Assembly: GCA_039105265.1 (NCBI GenBank)
Contig: JAPFFF010000012.1
Location: forward strand, 4,216,001-4,280,000
Source of the DNA: Tritrichomonas musculus
Lineage: Eukaryota; Parabasalia; Tritrichomonadida; Tritrichomonadidae
Length of the DNA stretch: 64,000 nt
Direction of reading: 5' to 3'
Shown here: positions 53,964-64,000 of the stretch, in pieces
How the letters are laid out: each line of letters begins with the position of its first letter
Numbering within the stretch: the first letter of the stretch is position 1
Made by a program: the position numbers and the translations under genes
The notes under the pieces: model-generated
Database searches by the model: none
What the model was told of the DNA's origin: nothing
Seen by the model: the letters and a program-made list of their open reading frames with translations, nothing else

Positions 53964-54658
53964 TTTATCTTTTTATAATATTTAACTGTATTAATTAAGT
54001 ATAATTTATCTATTTTTATATTATAATACTTTAATATTAACAAAATATTTATGGATTATTTATAAATAAAAAATTGAAATCAATTATAATGAAAATTGGA
54101 TTGATTTATTGAAAAAATTTAACAATAGAGTTATTGCCAAAACTCAGAAACGATATATTTTTTAAATTATTTTCAAAATTTAAATTTATTGCAAAAATCC
54201 TGTTTTAAGTAAAGCAATATTTTGCAATAACAAATTTGAAATTTATTAAAAAAATAATATTTTTATAATTTTATAGGAATATAAATTATAATTATAAAGA
54301 ATATTTTAATGGTTTGGCTTATTGATGAAAAATTAGAGTTCAAAAAATTAGAAACGGTTATTACTTCATTTTTTTGAATTGACAAATGCTTTGTAAAACA
54401 GCTCTTCTTTTAATTCTGCATAAGCATTTTTATTAAAAAATTTAAATCAATTATAATGAAAATTGGATTGATTTATTGAAAAAAATTTAACAATAGAGTT
54501 ATTGCCAAAACTCAGAAACGATAAACTTTTTAAATTGATTTCAAAATTTAAATAATTTAAAAATAATCTATAAATATTTTGTTAATAGTAAAGTATTATA
54601 ATATAAAAATATATAAATTATACTTAATTAATACAGTTAAATATTATAAAAAGATAAA
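53964..54658. repeat. 695-bp fold-back element with 100-bp inverted arms and internal direct repeats
   Basis: Arms 53964-54063 and 54559-54658 are inverted copies at over 90 percent identity. Just inside them, a 106-bp block occurs twice in direct orientation (54077-54182 and 54443-54550) and includes TTATTGCCAAAACTCAGAAA. No gene. Flanking duplications are not clear. Confidence 0.8.
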
Positions 54659-54923
54659 ATGTTGCAAATTCAATATGTAAAAAGCAAACTTGATCATTAT
54701 TTTGATATTGCTTTTATAATATTTTAATAATAATATGTTCTATATAATGGTAAAAACCAATATAAGTAAATGGAAAGTAAAAAAAACAAAAAAATAATCT
54801 ATAATTTTGGGGTTTTGAAATATTTTTTTGGAGTAACTTTTATGAATGTATAAATGGTCATTGTATAACTTTTTGATAAGTTCAACTATAAACTTTTTTG
54901 ATGATTAGTTCGGACTTCTATTT

Positions 54924-55809
54924 ATAGGTCGGTTCAACCGACGGTTTGTGTCAAAAAAGCAAAGCCAAAATCAAAAAAACGTTGGAAATGCTTGGTTTTA
55001 GGATATATATTTCACTACTATATTTGGAATAAAATATAAAATTTTGGTGAGATTTCTTGAGTTGAATTTTTTTTTATAAACTTTTTTTTATTTTTTTTCA
55101 TCCATGCATTAAAACTCATGTTAATTTTTTATTATATAATTTATATAAATATATTTAATTGATAATAATTATTTTTTACTCAATAGTTAAATAATATATC
55201 AAGATATCAATATTTTATAAAAATATATTTACAATTCAGTACTTATAGAATTTTTTGAGCGGTAACTTTTCTGAGGAGAAAATTCAATTATTATTTTTAT
55301 TCATTAACTAAAATAAATTAAATTTATCTCTGTAAAAAAACATAATTTAAAATTATAATTATTTATTTTAAATTATATTATTAATATTGTTAGTAATAAT
55401 AGTAACTATAATATAAAAATATAGTTCATAAATATATAAAATAATGATATCTAATAATTATTTTTGAATATCATTGAAAATTCTTATTTAGAAAATTAAA
55501 AAAATGCAAATATATGAATATACATGAATCATTTACGTATTGTTCAAAAAAAAGTTATGATATTAGGATAATTATTATTTTTAAATATTTATTAAATAAT
55601 GATAAAGATTTAAGTATACTTATACATTGGAATATCTTTTTTTTTAATCTAAAATTTTAAACGTCAATTTCTCAAAATTCAACTCAGGGATTTTTTTTAT
55701 ATTTTAAAATTTTAGTCAAAATATAATGTTATATAATATATAATAATATAAAGCTAATTTAACGTTTTTTTAAATTCTCTGACACAAACCGTTCGTTGAA
55801 CCGACCTAT
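54924..55809. mobile_element. 886-bp MULE-like non-autonomous element
   Basis: Ends of about 30 bp start ATAGGTCGGTTCAAC and are inverted repeats with few mismatches, running into GGTTTGTGTCA. CTTCTATTT flanks both sides exactly (54915-54923 and 55810-55818). A 9-bp duplication is the mark of Mutator-like elements. No gene inside. Confidence 0.82.
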
Positions 55810-55977
55810 CTTCTATTTATGCTTTTTTTTCCCAATAACTAAAAATTCAAAATCTTTGTTGTTCTTAATCCAATTTATTGAAATGAGATGTATATCCATT
55901 TGCATATCGTTTAAATAGAATTAATCTGTTTTTAGTAAACGGTTTTTTTGCTTTTTCTTGTGAATAATTTTTAGAAG

Positions 55978-56150
55978 TGGTTCCAGGAGTGCGACCTCCT
56001 GGAGTAGCGCGCTCGGAGACTCTGGGGAGCGCTGCGGTATAGGTTTTGCCATAGAGGAGCCTCCTCATAAATCCTGCAGTAGTAATGCTAGGGAGTGCTA
56101 CAGATACTTAGAATTTTACGTACCTCTTTCACTCCCTAGCCCAAATTCAT
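55978..56150. other. GC-rich island with palindromes
   Basis: A locally GC-rich stretch in otherwise AT-rich DNA. It holds CCAGGAG/CTCCTGG (a 7-bp stem, at about 55983-56002), GAGGAGCCTCCTC near 56054, and CTAGGGAGTG paired with CACTCCCTAG about 45 bases later. It lies directly before the helicase fossil and may be its upstream region or a terminal structure. Confidence 0.55.
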
Positions 56151-56169
56151 TCATGCTACCAAGAATTAA

Positions 56170-58435
56170 CATTTTTGTCATTATCGACTAAATTGAAATT
56201 TTTCTTTAAATGAAACAAATGACACTGAACACCAGGTTATACGAAAACTTATATGAAGAAGAGGAGTGCATAACCATGTCTGTAAATGACTTTGGTGATG
56301 ATGATCCATTGGGACAAGAGCCAGCTGTAAATGATACTACGACTCCTGGAGCACAAGATCTAACATATAAAAGATGGCAGATATTTGATGAGATTCCTGA
56401 ACGAATATACACCAAAGAGTTGAAGGTTACTTCGATAAGAACGGTATGCCATTAGAAGATGAAACATTTATTATGCATCTAACTAGTGGAAATCAATTTG
56501 ATATCAATGATGATATAGAACTTTGTGATGAGAATGGCGATGTATTCAATCATATGGATTATAAAGATAACTATTATTGTATGAACCATAACAAGTAAAA
56601 TTTACATAAGATTATTAAGTAGAGTAGGTTCAAGAAGTTCATCTGTGAAGCACCAAACGGATTGGGTAAATCGACTACGATTCGTCAATGGATATCATCA
56701 TATAAAACAGAGAAGTTTATGGTTATAATTCAAACAGTGAATATCGATAAAGAGTTCTATAACAAACTAAGAAATATGAATGTTAAGTCCATTCGATTGG
56801 GTGTTAACGACAACATGTTTAAAGAGTCTCACAAAGTTGAAAATAATGGAAATAATATTATTATTACTACTTACAGCACTGTTTCTAAGTGTGTTAGGTG
56901 ACTTAATCGATTTGATTAATTTCTAGTGATTGATGAAGTATGCTTGCTATTACCACATATAAGCTTAATTGAGATAACCAAGGAGTTAGATAAAATAGCA
57001 TTAACAAGTGCTACTGCTGATGATTTTAAACACTTCTCATGCTTTAGAGATTATATAATCGTTAATCCATGTATTAATAAGAGATATATTCGAAAAATCT
57101 ATATTAATAAGTTGATATCGAATGTTGATGAACAGCGCTCTACTATTGTAGCGTTGTTGATGATTTACGATGAACAACGAGCTTTTTCGATTGAAAAAGA
57201 ATGAAATATGATAAGTACTATTTAAGATAGAAGATAAGAAAGAATGTAAGATATTGAAGGAGCTCTTGAAAAATAGATACAAGGTTGCATTATACACAAG
57301 TTATACCGAAGAGATTAAGTTGAATGAAGATGCTGGTGTTATCATGCCTACCTCGTCTATCCAGAGTGTACAATCCATTGAAGAGAATATTCTGTCTATA
57401 TTCGTCTACACATATATCGATACTTTCTCCAGTGTTAAGCAATTTCTAAGGAAAAATTGAAATATAGATTCAGATGTATGAAGAAGCGAACTTGCTCGAT
57501 ACAGAATAACAAATATGATAAATATTAAAATGAACTGTATGATAGAGCATGGAATTGTAGGAGTAAAAAAGGTTGGGTTGATACATTATATAAGTTTAGT
57601 TGTGTGCGATTGAGTTAATATGTTGCTGTTGATAAATCCACTATTGATGAGATCGTTGATGATGAATCCATTAAAGATGAGCATATTGTTGATGAATCCA
57701 CTAATGATGATGATATACCTACTATAGATATAGATATAGATGCAAAATTTCCAAATAAAAGAGAAAGGTACAAATAATATGGGATCGATGTTAAGGCAAT
57801 ACCAGATGGATATGAAGTTAATATGAGATAACAGAATTAATGGTAAGAGAGGTGGCGTATATAAATTAGAGAAGATGTGAATGGACAATGAGATTACTTT
57901 GTATTTTTCTTGTACTTATATGACAGCGTTAACAGAACTCTTCACAATGAATGGTATGGACAAGTTGAAATATGAACTCGCTCAACTTGTCTAATATATA
58001 GACTATAAGACGGTTTATACATTGTTATGTCGTAATCTAAATACAAGGAATTTTATTACTAGTGAACTTAATGAAGAGATACCAAGTGATGAGAAACACT
58101 TTATTAAGAGAAAAGAATTAATGAAATTCACGACCAGACCTAGATGTAAAGAAGAAAAATCAATCACGTTCATTACAATAATAGCTATCAAAAATTTTAA
58201 TCAACAAGTTGAAGTAGCATACTACTTACTCGTTTCAATCAAAAAAATCGACGAAGTGAATATACTGGTTCATGCTCTTCACCTGCTACACAATATCTGA
58301 TGCTTTTACCACTTTTCAATTTTGCAAGAATTCTGAGGGTTCACGACCTCATAAGGACATCGATGTCCTTTGCTTTGTCAAAAAGCACAGAAAACTTTTT
58401 AGATCAAAGCTCCTGTTGTAAATTAACGGAAATGC

Positions 58436-58450
<15 letters not shown>
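56170..58450 (+). pseudogene. Fossil superfamily 2 helicase of virus-like or mobile origin, broken
   Basis: Scattered pieces of one gene on the plus strand. A Walker A segment (APNGLGKSTT) lies near 56650 and a DEVC-type Walker B segment (VIDEVCLLL) near 56925. The order and spacing resemble origin-binding-type helicases carried by large DNA viruses and mobile elements; this is by eye only. The region is broken at many points (at least about eight). No capsid, polymerase or integrase part was seen. It probably decayed long ago. Confidence 0.5.
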
Positions 58451-58475
<25 letters not shown>

Positions 58476-59409
58476 CTCATGAATTTATAAAAGTTCCATA
58501 GAACAACTGACTCTCTGAATTTCCATTTGTATGTATATGTGGAAGTTTTAGAGAAATATGTTTTCATAAACCATCCTATTAGATAAGAGCCAGTGAACAG
58601 TGGATGAAGCAATTCCAGTATCTGAAATTATATAATGTATAGTTGCAAATGTAGGATTGCCGTTAAACGACTTTCAATTATTACTGGCCTTTGCTCTTTT
58701 CCCAGCCCATTTCCGTTTCCTAATGGCATAGGATAAGTTTGAAAGTGGCATTGCATCGTCACTATTATCATTTACTAGTATCTATATATGATTTTTATTT
58801 TCCAAAAATATTAAATGCTTACTACTTTAATTTCTGAACTTTTCATAAAATGAGCTCTGCTAGAAATAATTTCATTCTTTTACTTGAAATCGGTTATAAA
58901 TGAATGAGAACATAAAAACTGTGATATTTCTTCTTTCTCATTTTGATATTTCTCCTTAAAAGACAATTATCGGTTTTTATTTATATACTTTAGTGAAGAT
59001 ATTTGGAAAGAAACCCAAAAATAAATAAATAAACAATGAAAGCATTATCTATTTCTATCATAAGATTTGATATAAATATTGCATGAGCTATATAAAACCA
59101 AATAATTATGTAAACATATATATGTCAGTTGTTGTCATGTTTAATTCTTGCGCAACATTTATCATATTTGAAGTTAGTATAGTATAAAACTTTTTAAATA
59201 TTAACACTTTATTTTTTATATATATATGAGGCCAAAAAATATGGCACCTATTATAGAAGATTGTAGTTTTTAGGACATAGCATAACACAAACGGCACAGG
59301 TTTTAGGCTGAGGCGAAAATAGAGAACACACCCTAACGTATACAACTCTTTTTTTATCTTTCATACAGATAATTTGATTAATTACCAGATCAAGTTAAAA
59401 ATGATATTT
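58451..59409. other. Spacer with A-tract and weak transposase-like scraps
   Basis: Begins with T14 then A27 near 58437-58476. Minus-strand reading of about 58500-58790 gives WAGKRAKASNN and ISDTGIASSTVHWLL, which resembles the helix-turn-helix of Tc1-type transposases; too degraded to name firmly. The rest shows nothing recognised. Confidence 0.35.
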
Positions 59410-59900
59410 TTTATTAGTCCATTCTGTAGTGTAATGGTTATAATGTTTGGCGATTTAGCCCAAGTACCTTGTGTTACAAAAAATGCTGATGATTCAAAAG
59501 AATTTCAATCTATGTTTAACAACTATTGAGATTTCCCTAAAGTTCAAAGCTAAAATAACAGACACTCCAGTTATAGTTTTAGTTTTTTGTTGTTTTGATG
59601 AGATTTCTGATTTTAAACAACAATTAGAATATATTAAAATGGTTAAAATAGACGCTTTATATCATTTTAGTTGAAAAGTATTTACCTTTTATCAATTTCC
59701 TTTGAGTATTTGTGATTGCGCACAAAGCCAAATGTAAGAAAGAGTGGCAATTGCTATTACTTTTGATCGTGGTGCTACCTATGTCGCAATCTCAATAGTT
59801 AAAAAGTTTGAGAAAGTTCTTTTATTTTGGGAAAGAATTTCCTCCTAATGGTCCTCAATTATCCACTAATGAATTAATTCTATCTTTTATAAATTCAAAT
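59410..59900 (+). pseudogene. Decayed Pif1-like helicase fragment, mobile-element type
   Basis: A plus-strand reading near 59435 gives VIMFGDLAQVPCVT, matching Pif1 motif III (GDxxQLPPV). Near 59770, ATYVAISIVKKFEKVLL matches the late YVALSRV motif. The piece is broken in several places and lacks its N-terminus. Pif1-like helicases of this kind are usually carried by mobile or virus-like elements in protists. Confidence 0.5.
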
Positions 59901-60172
59901 TAATCATAGTATTTGATTAGCAATAAATAAATAGTTTTATTTTTAATTAATGTGATAATAGAATATTTGAAGAATTAAATGAAGACACTTTTAGAGCTAC
60001 GATCAAAAAGTGGCCATCTAGTTAAGATAAACAATATTCAAAAATATCAGTTCTCCAAAAAACCGAAGCACATTTGTATCGATCATTGAAAATACAATAT
60101 AATTATGGTTTCTATCAAATACTTTTTTTCCCCTGCATCCAGTTTTCTTTGGCTCTCCAAAAATCCATGGTA

Positions 60173-60325
60173 TTAGGTCAGTACTTCAACAAATATTTTT
60201 TGACCTTCAATAAACTTCAAAAATAAACGGTCACTAAAATATCTACCTTCAACCAACTTCAGTTCGACCTTCTTATTCAATTATAGAGACCATTTATTAC
60301 CAATTTAGTTGAAGTGCAGACCCAA
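60173..60325. mobile_element. 153-bp Tc1/mariner-like MITE
   Basis: The ends TTAGGTCAGTACTTCAAC and, inverted, TTGGGTCTGCACTTCAAC match with three differences. TA flanks both sides (60171-60172 and 60326-60327). It is upstream of the ankyrin gene. Confidence 0.72.
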
Positions 60326-60555
60326 TACTAAAATTTCAATGGTTGTAATCAAAAAGTTCCTTTTTTTGGAAGCCTATGTTAAAAAAATTTTTGAAACTGT
60401 TTCAAAAATCATCTCTGCCATATATATTTCCCATTTTTTTTAATAATATTCTAATTTTTATGATAAAATTTATTCTTAAAAATTTTCACAATTATTTTAT
60501 AAATTTTTGAAAGACAAAGGTTAAAAATTTCCCCAAAATTTTCAAACAAATAAAA

Positions 60556-62295
60556 ATGGATAAAATCATTCAAGATGAAACGAAAATCAAAATTTATGGC
60601 GAAATACAAAAAGAATTATGTAATTTAAGACCAAAAGCGAGTAAAGAAGAAATTGATAAAATAATAGATTTAATTCCACAATCATTTCTTAATCAAAAGG
60701 AAGAATTAATGATGTTATGCCATATATTTTCATACTATGCCAGATGTAATCAAACGTCCAAAAAAGGGAATGCTTTAAAATTATTTCAACGAATCATATC
60801 TCCAATCAAATCTAATTTACAAGACGAATCCTCTTTTTTCTGGTCCATTTTTGGAGGCCATTTCTACTTCAAATTATGGATGCATGAAGAAGGCCTTATT
60901 TCCATTGACAAAATCATCCAGTGTGCCCAAAGCGACGACACTTCCGCCATTGCTGAGTATTTCTTCCCAGAAATAATGATTGAGAGGCCTGAAATTTTTG
61001 AGAATGAGACCAAATATCAATTGAAAATACAATATAGTCCAGAAGCAGCAGCAGAATTCAGAGAGCTGCGGAAAAAGCATATGAAATGGCTTCTCGAGTC
61101 AGGTGACTTTCACGATCCTTTCTATCGTGAAATTGAATCAAACCGTCTTCGACTTGCAATCAAAACTGATGATTTTGAGTCCTTTCAGAAAATCCTTTCA
61201 AATTTGAATCTGTCAATCGACTCTAAAATTAGCGAGTCGACTCTTGAGAACTTCTACTTCTACCCGCACGAGGTGCCGATCATTGAGTATGCGATGGAAT
61301 TCAATGCGATCAACATATTCAAATTTCTGGTCATTCAAAATGTGAATTTGACTGACAATTTGGTCTTCGGCTCAATTCAGAGCACCAACTATGAAATAAT
61401 ACACGTAATCGAGTCGAAGATGAATGACAAATTCAAAGAGAACGCGCTGAAAAGTTCACTCGAAAGTTGGAATGGTGATATGACCGAATATGTTCTGAAT
61501 AATTATGAATACGAATTTCTGTATGAAAATGACGCGTACGATGAAAAGAATGACATGTTAATTGAAATAATTTATCAAACATTTAGCTCTTTCAATTTCA
61601 TCTTCCTTCAGTCAACCATCCTTCCCTTTCTCAGGAAGAATCCCTCGTTTGTGTCAAAAAACATCTACGAAATTGTGAGTGGAACTTTTTTTGAGATGTC
61701 CGGCTACTTCACAAATGAGTTTTTGAAGTATCCGGGAATCGACATCTCCCATGAAACCGTCGATAAGGATGGTGACGTTGTCACTTTTTTGGGTAGAGCT
61801 ATTCAATTGGAGAACATCAAGGCACTTGAAATTTTGCTGAGTTACAATGATATCAACATCAACAGTCGGTGCTTCAAGAACTTCTCTCCTTTTCATTTGG
61901 CATGCAAGATGGGCGTCGATATGAAAATCATTAAAATGTTGAGCAAGTATCACGATTTCGACATCAATTTTTTTGAGCCTAATTTTGGGGACACTGCGTT
62001 TGGTCTAGCGGTTTCTAACGGAAATTTTTATGCGCTACAATTTATAATCGATAATTTCGACTCAGTGGAAATTTGCCAAGAAGACGTGAACTTTTTTATT
62101 TACTGCTGCATTAAATGCAAAAATTACTTGACAATGAAAATTATGCTGAGGTACTTCTTGAATGAATTTGATGATGTTACAAGTGAAAGTATTGTAGAGT
62201 CTTTCAAGGAAGATTTCTCTCACGAACCTGATTACAATGAAGAATATATTAATGTGCTGAAAAAAATTATCAATACTATTGTGATAAATAATTAA
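60556..62295 (+). CDS. DUF3447-type ankyrin-repeat protein
   Basis: 579 residues, ATG at 60556 preceded by an A-rich leader. The N-terminal half has the long helical DUF3447-like region common in trichomonads (FWSIFGGHFYFKLW, then AIAEYFFPEI). Ankyrin-type helices follow: LRLAIKTDDFESFQKIL near 195-210, PIIEYAMEFNAINIFKFLV, and near the C-terminus FSPFHLACKMGVDMKIIKML and GDTAFGLAVSNGNFYALQFI. It has no catalytic motif; a protein-binding role is likely. This is one of the largest gene families in trichomonads, with no known partners for most members. Middle codons are more GC-rich than the flanks. Confidence 0.85.
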   Translation: MDKIIQDETKIKIYGEIQKELCNLRPKASKEEIDKIIDLIPQSFLNQKEELMMLCHIFSYYARCNQTSKKGNALKLFQRIISPIKSNLQDESSFFWSIFGGHFYFKLWMHEEGLISIDKIIQCAQSDDTSAIAEYFFPEIMIERPEIFENETKYQLKIQYSPEAAAEFRELRKKHMKWLLESGDFHDPFYREIESNRLRLAIKTDDFESFQKILSNLNLSIDSKISESTLENFYFYPHEVPIIEYAMEFNAINIFKFLVIQNVNLTDNLVFGSIQSTNYEIIHVIESKMNDKFKENALKSSLESWNGDMTEYVLNNYEYEFLYENDAYDEKNDMLIEIIYQTFSSFNFIFLQSTILPFLRKNPSFVSKNIYEIVSGTFFEMSGYFTNEFLKYPGIDISHETVDKDGDVVTFLGRAIQLENIKALEILLSYNDININSRCFKNFSPFHLACKMGVDMKIIKMLSKYHDFDINFFEPNFGDTAFGLAVSNGNFYALQFIIDNFDSVEICQEDVNFFIYCCIKCKNYLTMKIMLRYFLNEFDDVTSESIVESFKEDFSHEPDYNEEYINVLKKIINTIVINN

Positions 62296-62751
62296 ATATT
62301 ATACATTTTGTATATTAATTTTATTTTATTATTTTTTTTTAATAAAGCACATCAAGGAATTCTTCTTTCCAAAATAGATCAATAATACTCTTTTTCACAT
62401 TTAAATATGATTAAACAAATTGATGCATTTTATGATGAATCTTTTTTAAATTAAATACTTAAATATAATAAACTTTATTTTATATTTATATATTACTTTT
62501 AATCACATTTATTATTTTTCTGCTTATATAAAGGGGAACAATTTTATTTCATGAAATTGAATGAAATTTTTTTTTAATTCAAAATTGAAATAAAGAAAAC
62601 AATAATTTTATACATCCTATTCCCTGAACACACACAAATAAAAAAAATGAAAATAAACAAAATTGGCAACATGATTTATTAAAGGAAATAAAAAATAGCA
62701 ATAACATGATTTATTAAATAATTATTATAATAAATAAAAAGATAAATTGGG
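62296..62751. other. Intergenic between convergent genes, no gene seen
   Basis: About 456 bases of AT-rich spacer containing AATAAA-like words; no other feature recognised. Confidence 0.5.
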
Positions 62752-63579
62752 TTAAAACCAGGTATCAAAGACATTCTCATAAAAATTATTTTCATCGTTC
62801 ATTAAAAGCAAATTTAAGCAATCGTTCGTTGCAGAATCGAAGCCATCATCTGTAGAAATGTTCATTTCTGAGACACTTTGCTCATCAGACGAAACTTTCG
62901 AGGGAAAAAACGGAAGAGGTGATGAATTAATAACTTGACTTGATTTCTCTGGAGAATTTTTAATAATTGGCATTAAATATTGTAGGTTAGCCTTTTTAGA
63001 AGGCTGGATAAGCGGAACTTGCTGATTAATAGGATTTACTGGATTATATTTTGGATTTATTTGATTGTATTGCGGAAAAAAATTCATTTGTTGAGGGAAA
63101 TCAATTGGATGCTTTTGGACAGGCTTTGTATTTAAGGGAAATGAAGCTTTTGATGCACCATTTTTACGAAATAGAGCTCTTTTCATCTGAAGATCTTCTT
63201 TTTTAAGCCTCCTTTCCCTCAAATGCCAACGACTTTTGATATTAATATCAGTTCTGGTAGGGAAAAATGTCGCGATCTGCTTCCAACTTGGACCAAATTC
63301 ATTATATTTTTTTACCAACAAATCTTCTTCTTCAGCCGTCCATGGCCCATTGACAACTTCAGGCGACAAGTAGTTTTGCCATCTATCGCGGCATTGTCTC
63401 GAGTTTCTCCCTGGCATCTGATAAGAAATTGATATCCAATCACTTGTTCCGAAAGTTTGAACAAGTTTGGATAATTTTTCATCTTCCTCTTGAGTGAACT
63501 TTGCTCTAGGGTGCGATTTCTTTCCACCAATAATTCCATTGGTTTTCTTTTCGGTATCTAAATTAAGAGATCCAATCAT
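62752..63579 (-). CDS. R2R3-type Myb DNA-binding protein
   Basis: 275 residues from the ATG at 63577-63579; the open frame continues upstream without an ATG. Two Myb repeats lie at about 30-130. Repeat one is KFTQEEDEKLSKLV, then DWISISYQMPGRNSRQCRDRW; its first Trp is replaced by Phe. Repeat two is GPWTAEEEDLLVKKYNEFGP, then SWKQIATFFPTRTDINIKSRW. The tail is Pro/Asn/Gln-rich, perhaps an activation region. Trichomonad Myb proteins regulate genes through promoter sites; the target here is unknown. An initiator-like TCATTTAT lies 23 bases before the ATG. Confidence 0.88.
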   Translation of the reverse strand: MIGSLNLDTEKKTNGIIGGKKSHPRAKFTQEEDEKLSKLVQTFGTSDWISISYQMPGRNSRQCRDRWQNYLSPEVVNGPWTAEEEDLLVKKYNEFGPSWKQIATFFPTRTDINIKSRWHLRERRLKKEDLQMKRALFRKNGASKASFPLNTKPVQKHPIDFPQQMNFFPQYNQINPKYNPVNPINQQVPLIQPSKKANLQYLMPIIKNSPEKSSQVINSSPLPFFPSKVSSDEQSVSEMNISTDDGFDSATNDCLNLLLMNDENNFYENVFDTWF

Positions 63580-64000
63580 AAAATACAAGAAATTATATAA
63601 ATGAAATGTATTTTTATTTTTCAAATGAAAATTCAATAGACTTCAGAAATAGCGGTCTTTTTTCTACAGAAATTTTATTCAAAAGTGATTTTTGAATGTT
63701 ATTCATTTTTTTTTTTTTTTTTTTTTAAATTATATACTTACTAGAAAAAACCATTTATTTTGTATCCCAACATTTTTTCAAATAGCGTATCGTCCTCATT
63801 ATCAAATTTTTAAATTATTTTTTTTATGTAAAAATAATTTATATGTCAATTCTGTCATAAACTCAAAAATGAAATATCTCCATCATTTGAAATATTATTT
63901 ATAATACTAAAATAAAACAGAGAGAAATCATTCAATATATTTCAATTTTTACTTTTATAACAATTAATGTTTTAAATTGAAAATAATGATAAGATTTTCA
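63580..64000. other. Intergenic, upstream of the Myb gene
   Basis: AT-rich with a T19 tract near 63708. No further gene seen before the window ends. Confidence 0.5.
63597..63604 (-). promoter_or_regulatory. Initiator-like motif, Myb gene
   Basis: Minus-strand TCATTTAT, matching TCAYTWY, 23 bases before the ATG. Confidence 0.4.

Noticed and set aside
59417-59475. tRNA-like D-arm (TAGTGTAATGGTTATAAT)
   Set aside because: No T-arm or acceptor pairing follows, and the same bases read as Pif1 helicase motif III.

Overview
The window looks like nuclear DNA from a trichomonad (parabasalid), most like Tritrichomonas. The evidence is very AT-rich DNA, dense genes without visible introns, ATG codons about 13-31 bases behind TCAYTWY-like initiator motifs, and typical trichomonad families: a kinase fused to Sel1 repeats, a DUF3447-type ankyrin protein, a Pmp-like GGAIY surface protein, a microbial-type PARG macrodomain and a small Myb protein. 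The species is inferred from these features, not proven.

Layout. 1-9.9 kb is a host gene block: UFD1, a myotubularin phosphatase, a TMEM86/YhhN membrane protein, a PARG-like macrodomain protein and a kinase-Sel1 protein, with one decayed tRNA-like sequence. 10-21.2 kb is a transposon graveyard: a hAT-like element with a smaller TTAA element inside it, a MULE relic interrupted by an 839-bp terminal-inverted-repeat element, two copies of a 704-bp A-tailed repeat, a 2.2-kb TTAA-flanked element, two TA-flanked elements and a 480-bp element with an 8-bp target duplication. LSM5 follows at 21.4 kb, then tandem repeats split by a 924-bp element. 24-32.3 kb holds a CUE plus double-Smr protein and an 1827-residue protein with what looks like a dead ubiquitin-protease domain. 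32.7-34.9 kb holds two decayed host genes. 35-47 kb is again intact: NPL4, a Fringe-like type II membrane protein, a tomosyn-like protein, a TBC Rab-GAP, the HFM1/MER3 helicase and a small unknown protein. 47.3-50.2 kb is a broken repeat-rich gene, followed by tRNA-Pro(TGG) and the Pmp-like surface protein. 53.6-60.5 kb is a second mobile and relic region: a fold-back element, an 886-bp element with a 9-bp duplication, a GC-rich palindromic island, broken helicase fossils and a 153-bp mariner-like MITE. An ankyrin protein and a Myb protein close the window.

How genes relate. UFD1 and NPL4, the two partners that form the Cdc48/p97 ubiquitin adaptor, both lie here about 34 kb apart; the probable dead deubiquitinase and the CUE-Smr protein also point to ubiquitin-linked quality control. 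Myotubularin, TBC and tomosyn-like proteins belong to membrane traffic. There are no operons, as expected for a eukaryote. No CRISPR array or bacterial-type system was seen. The most unusual items are the CUE-Smr-Smr protein, the PARG-like protein lacking its catalytic glutamate, the cysteine-less USP-like giant, and the 704-bp repeat pair, whose lengths match exactly once two TA insertions are subtracted.
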